Positions 13,863 through 15,897 of a stretch of DNA of 15,897 nt are shown here, piece by piece. The stretch's first letter is position 1. Each line of letters opens with the position of its first letter. This stretch comes from Anaerolineae bacterium (GTDB lineage Bacteria > Chloroflexota > Anaerolineae > J102). The DNA lies in NCBI GenBank assembly GCA_015493675.1, contig WGCR01000514.1:1-15897 (forward strand), read 5' to 3'. The translations under genes were made by a program, and so were the position numbers. The notes under the pieces were generated by a model. The model made no database searches. It was not told the origin of the DNA and saw nothing but the letters and a program-made list of their open reading frames with translations.

Positions 13863-14588
13863 ATGTTTAAACGCAGCCCATCTCTTACCGAACAAACCAA
13901 ACTTTACATCAAACAACGCATTCTCAATAATGAGTTTAGCGATGGTCGCATCCCGTCGGAGCCGGAATTGGCAACGGCATTGGGCGTGAGCCGCACCACG
14001 GTGCGGGAAGCGTTGAGCCGGTTGGAAAACGAGGGCGCGATTATCCGCAAGCAGGGGGCGGGAACTTTTGTCAATCAGACGGGGCTGCAAATCAAAACGC
14101 GGCTGGAAGAAATCTGGTCGTATGAAAACGCGCTGCGGGCGCATGGCTACATCCCCAGCGTGAAGGTTCTCAGCGTTGCTGAAACGCCCGCCTCAACCGA
14201 TCTGGCTCAGGCGCTGGATATGGAGGAAGAAGAGACGGTGCTGGTGGTTGAAAAATTGTTTTTTGAAGACAAGACGCCGGCTATCTTCACTGCCAACAGC
14301 ATCCCCAAGCGGCTGTTGGTGAAGCCGGTGACGGAGGATGCCGCCCGGGCGCCGGTCTATGATTTCCTGGAAGAGTATTGTCAGCAGCACTTGCTTTATT
14401 ATCTGTCAGAGATCGTCCCTGTGATCGCCCAGGGTGACTTGGCTGCTGTGCTGGACGTCAGGCCCGATACAGCCCTGTTTTCTTTCGAGGAGATCGGCTA
14501 TAACACTGATAATCAGCCCGTCGTCAAAGCTGTCTCCTATTTCCGGGACGATTTGATTCGTTTCCGCCTCATTCGTCGAAAAGCGTAG
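13863..14588 (+). CDS. GntR/HutC-family transcriptional regulator (UTRA effector domain)
   Basis: DNA-binding repressor-type regulator with a winged helix-turn-helix at about 10-72 and a UTRA ligand-binding domain at about 95-238. The DNA-binding part shows LYIKQRILNNEF, then RIPSEPELATALGVSRTTVR (29-48), EALSRLENEGAIIRKQGAGT and FV, the classic GntR pattern. UTRA-like stretches include EEEETVLVVEKLFFEDKTPA and VVKAVSYFRDDLIRFRL at the end. At 241 residues it has the usual HutC length. The ATG at 13863 is chosen because a consensus promoter and dyad operator lie just upstream; no clear ribosome binding site is visible. UTRA ligands are often sugar phosphates or amino-acid derivatives, so it could regulate the neighbouring importer or ACT-ROK operon. 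Confidence 0.92.
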   Translation: MFKRSPSLTEQTKLYIKQRILNNEFSDGRIPSEPELATALGVSRTTVREALSRLENEGAIIRKQGAGTFVNQTGLQIKTRLEEIWSYENALRAHGYIPSVKVLSVAETPASTDLAQALDMEEEETVLVVEKLFFEDKTPAIFTANSIPKRLLVKPVTEDAARAPVYDFLEEYCQQHLLYYLSEIVPVIAQGDLAAVLDVRPDTALFSFEEIGYNTDNQPVVKAVSYFRDDLIRFRLIRRKA

Positions 14589-14613
14589 ATAATTCTCAAA
14601 GCTACGCTTTTTT
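14580..14613 (+). terminator. Rho-independent terminator of the GntR gene
   Basis: AAAGCGTAG (14580-14588) pairs with CTACGCTTT (14602-14610), followed by a T-run ending at 14613. The left arm includes the stop codon of the regulator, so stop and terminator overlap. Confidence 0.85.
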
Positions 14614-14654
14614 CATTTCACAACCCATCCTTTCACATTCATTGGAGAATTGTA

Positions 14655-15608
14655 ATGCGAAGTTTTGCTGGTCGAGACATTTTGTCTCTCAAGGATTTCG
14701 AGCGGAATGAATTTTTCCGCGTTTTCGAAGTGGCCGAAGAGTTGGAGCCCATCGCCCGCAATCGTCAAAATACCGATTTGCTGAAAGAAAAAACGCTGGT
14801 CACTGCCTTCTATCAGCCCTCCACCCGCACCCGCCTGGCCCACGAGGCTGGCATGATCCGCCTGGGCGGACAGGTTACCGGCTTTTCCGACGCCAAGATG
14901 ACCCGCGCCGGCGACTTCTATCAGGAAAGCATCAAAGACACCGTGAAGATGCTGGAGTTCTACGGGGACGTCATCGTCATGCGCCATTTCCAGAAGGGCG
15001 CTCCCCACGAGGCCGCCAAATGGGCCTCCATCCCTGTCATCAACGGCGGTGACGGCTGGGGCGAGCATCCCACCCAGATACTGACTGACCTCTACACTGT
15101 GCTGCGCGAGAAAGGAACCATCGATGGCCTGCGCTGGGTGGCTGTGGGCGATATGCGCATGCGCACCATGCACTCGTTGGGTCACGCCCTCACCCAGTTC
15201 GACTGCCCCATCACTTTCGTCGCTCCTCCCGGCATGGAAATGCCCGATGAGTACAAAGATGACTTCACGGCCGCGGGCCTGGACTTCGACTTCGCCGGGC
15301 ATGTGGGCGATGTCATCGCCGATGCCGATGTGATTTTAGTGGAGCCCACGATCCAGCCCGACTACACCAAATCGCGTGACGAGCGCAAGGGCGAAGTGCC
15401 CACCACGCCCGACAATTACAAGATCACCCGCGACCTGCTGATGAACAAGGCCAAGTCGGACGCCATCCTGCTGCACTCGCTGCCCCGCATGGATGAGATT
15501 CCTCCCGATGTGGACATCACCCGCTGGTCCCGCTACTGGCAGGAAGCCTTCAACGGCGTGGTTATGCGCATGGCCTTGCTGGCGCTGGTTCTGGGCGCAA
15601 TGGAGTAA
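14655..15608 (+). CDS. pyrB: Aspartate carbamoyltransferase-like protein, atypical active site
   Basis: Most like the catalytic chain of aspartate carbamoyltransferase, which joins carbamoyl phosphate and aspartate in pyrimidine synthesis. In 317 residues it has the carbamoyl-phosphate loop FYQPSTRTRLAHE (52-64), IVMRH (Arg110), GDGWGEHPTQ (132-141), VAVGDMRMRTMHSLGHAL (162-179), LHSLPRMDEIPPDVD (273-287) and a PyrB-like end, RYWQEAFNGVVMRMALLALV. Differences: the expected lysine of the 80s loop falls on an aromatic residue in AGDFYQESIKDT, HPLPR is HSLPR, and the TRVQ aspartate-binding motif aligns with PTIQ followed by an insertion. It may be a divergent PyrB subfamily or another carbamoyltransferase. 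GGAG lies seven bases before the ATG. No pyrI or pyrC is visible before the window ends. Confidence 0.78.
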   Translation: MRSFAGRDILSLKDFERNEFFRVFEVAEELEPIARNRQNTDLLKEKTLVTAFYQPSTRTRLAHEAGMIRLGGQVTGFSDAKMTRAGDFYQESIKDTVKMLEFYGDVIVMRHFQKGAPHEAAKWASIPVINGGDGWGEHPTQILTDLYTVLREKGTIDGLRWVAVGDMRMRTMHSLGHALTQFDCPITFVAPPGMEMPDEYKDDFTAAGLDFDFAGHVGDVIADADVILVEPTIQPDYTKSRDERKGEVPTTPDNYKITRDLLMNKAKSDAILLHSLPRMDEIPPDVDITRWSRYWQEAFNGVVMRMALLALVLGAME

Positions 15609-15617
15609 TGACGCTAA

Positions 15618-15700
15618 CTGTCTCACGCAAAGACGCAGAGCCGCAAAGGAAAAAAGAAGCAAAGAAAAGCTTAGCGTCTTGGTAACTTTGTGTGAGACAG
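15618..15700. repeat. Palindromic intergenic repeat, copy 3 (CACGCAAAG type)
   Basis: Outer arms CTGTCTCACGCAAAG (15618-15632) and CTTTGTGTGAGACAG (15686-15700) pair with one G-T wobble. The inner 77 bases match the reverse complement of copy 2 at 71 of 77 positions. It starts 10 bases after the carbamoyltransferase stop and ends three bases before the terminal fold-back. Confidence 0.85.
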
Positions 15701-15702
15701 AC

Positions 15703-15897
15703 GCCTTCCGCAAATATCATGCCCGATTCCGACCTTTCTCTATTGGCCCGCTGGCTGCGAGCCATCCCCCAATCTCGCTACGAACCCCGCCCGCTGCAAG
15801 ACCTGCCGGGCGGGGTTCGTAGCGAGATTGGGGGATGGCTCGCAGCCAGCGGGCCAATAGAGAAAGGTCGGAATCGGGCATGATATTTGCGGAAGGC
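15703..15897. repeat. Perfect 91-bp inverted repeat reaching the window end (fold-back)
   Basis: Bases 15703-15793 and 15807-15897 are exact reverse complements with a 13-base centre (CTGCAAGACCTGC). There is no mismatch that I can find. The right arm stops at the last base, opposite a point three bases beyond repeat copy 3. Perfect identity, location at the end and a coding-like left arm favour an assembly or amplification fold-back over a natural element. Confidence 0.9.
15719..15805 (+). CDS. Possible start of an unidentified gene, interrupted by the fold-back
   Basis: From an ATG at 15719 a frame reads MPDSDLSLLARWLRAIPQSR, then YEPRPLQDL, which has natural-looking composition and helical pattern. 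It then enters the mirrored copy of itself, where the frame (to 15883) is meaningless. No ribosome binding site is clear. It may be the 5' end of a real gene whose remainder is missing. I do not recognise the family. Confidence 0.2.

Noticed and set aside
15703..15897. Natural hairpin telomere or phage end for the terminal palindrome
   Set aside because: No phage, telomere-resolvase or linear-replicon genes are nearby, and the mirrored sequence looks like ordinary coding DNA. A fold-back artefact is simpler, though not proven.

Overview
The window reads as a bacterial chromosomal contig with moderately high GC and no phage, plasmid, CRISPR, rRNA or tRNA features. Gene style and order (pyrH, frr, uppS, cdsA; a lipoprotein with a Pro/Glu/Lys-rich linker; a BMP-type ABC importer; intergenic CACGCAAAG / CACGAAGG palindromic repeats) suggest Chloroflexota (Anaerolineae/Caldilineae-like). 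That is an impression from recalled sequence style, not a proof.

Layout. (1) 1-902: a short unrecognised reading frame that may begin before the window, then a membrane-anchored ComEA-type DNA-binding protein. (2) 903-1269: a gene-free convergent region with two stem-forming inverted repeats. (3) 1270-4512, minus strand: housekeeping genes in the order pyrH, frr, uppS, cdsA. pyrH has its own strong terminator and is followed by about 390 bp of non-coding DNA holding a long, degenerate inverted repeat. frr-uppS-cdsA is then a tight operon. (4) 4513-4875: a divergent intergenic region with a palindromic repeat and a sigma70-like promoter that overlaps operator-like dyads. (5) 4876-9904, plus strand: a four-gene importer operon (BMP-family lipoprotein, double-NBD ATPase, two permeases). 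It has a hairpin between the first two genes and ends at a rho-independent terminator. (6) 9971-13652, minus strand, convergent with the importer: double-ACT protein, ROK-like kinase, Asp/Glu-racemase-family protein, PIG-L-family deacetylase. (7) 13653-14613: a GntR/HutC regulator with a near-consensus promoter overlapped by a perfect dyad operator, and its own terminator. (8) 14655-15608: a carbamoyltransferase most like aspartate carbamoyltransferase but unusual at several substrate-binding positions. (9) 15618-15897: another copy of the palindromic repeat, then a perfect 91-bp fold-back that reaches the last base, probably a contig-end artefact.

Working together: cdsA, uppS, frr and pyrH are core lipid, wall, translation and pyrimidine genes. 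The importer and the convergent ACT/ROK/racemase/PIG-L operon look like an accessory uptake-and-catabolism neighbourhood, with the GntR protein as a plausible but unproven local regulator. The substrate cannot be deduced from sequence alone. I see no clear novel defence or mobile system. The most useful second looks are the terminal fold-back, the palindromic repeat family, the atypical carbamoyltransferase and the undefined ACT/ROK/racemase/PIG-L operon.
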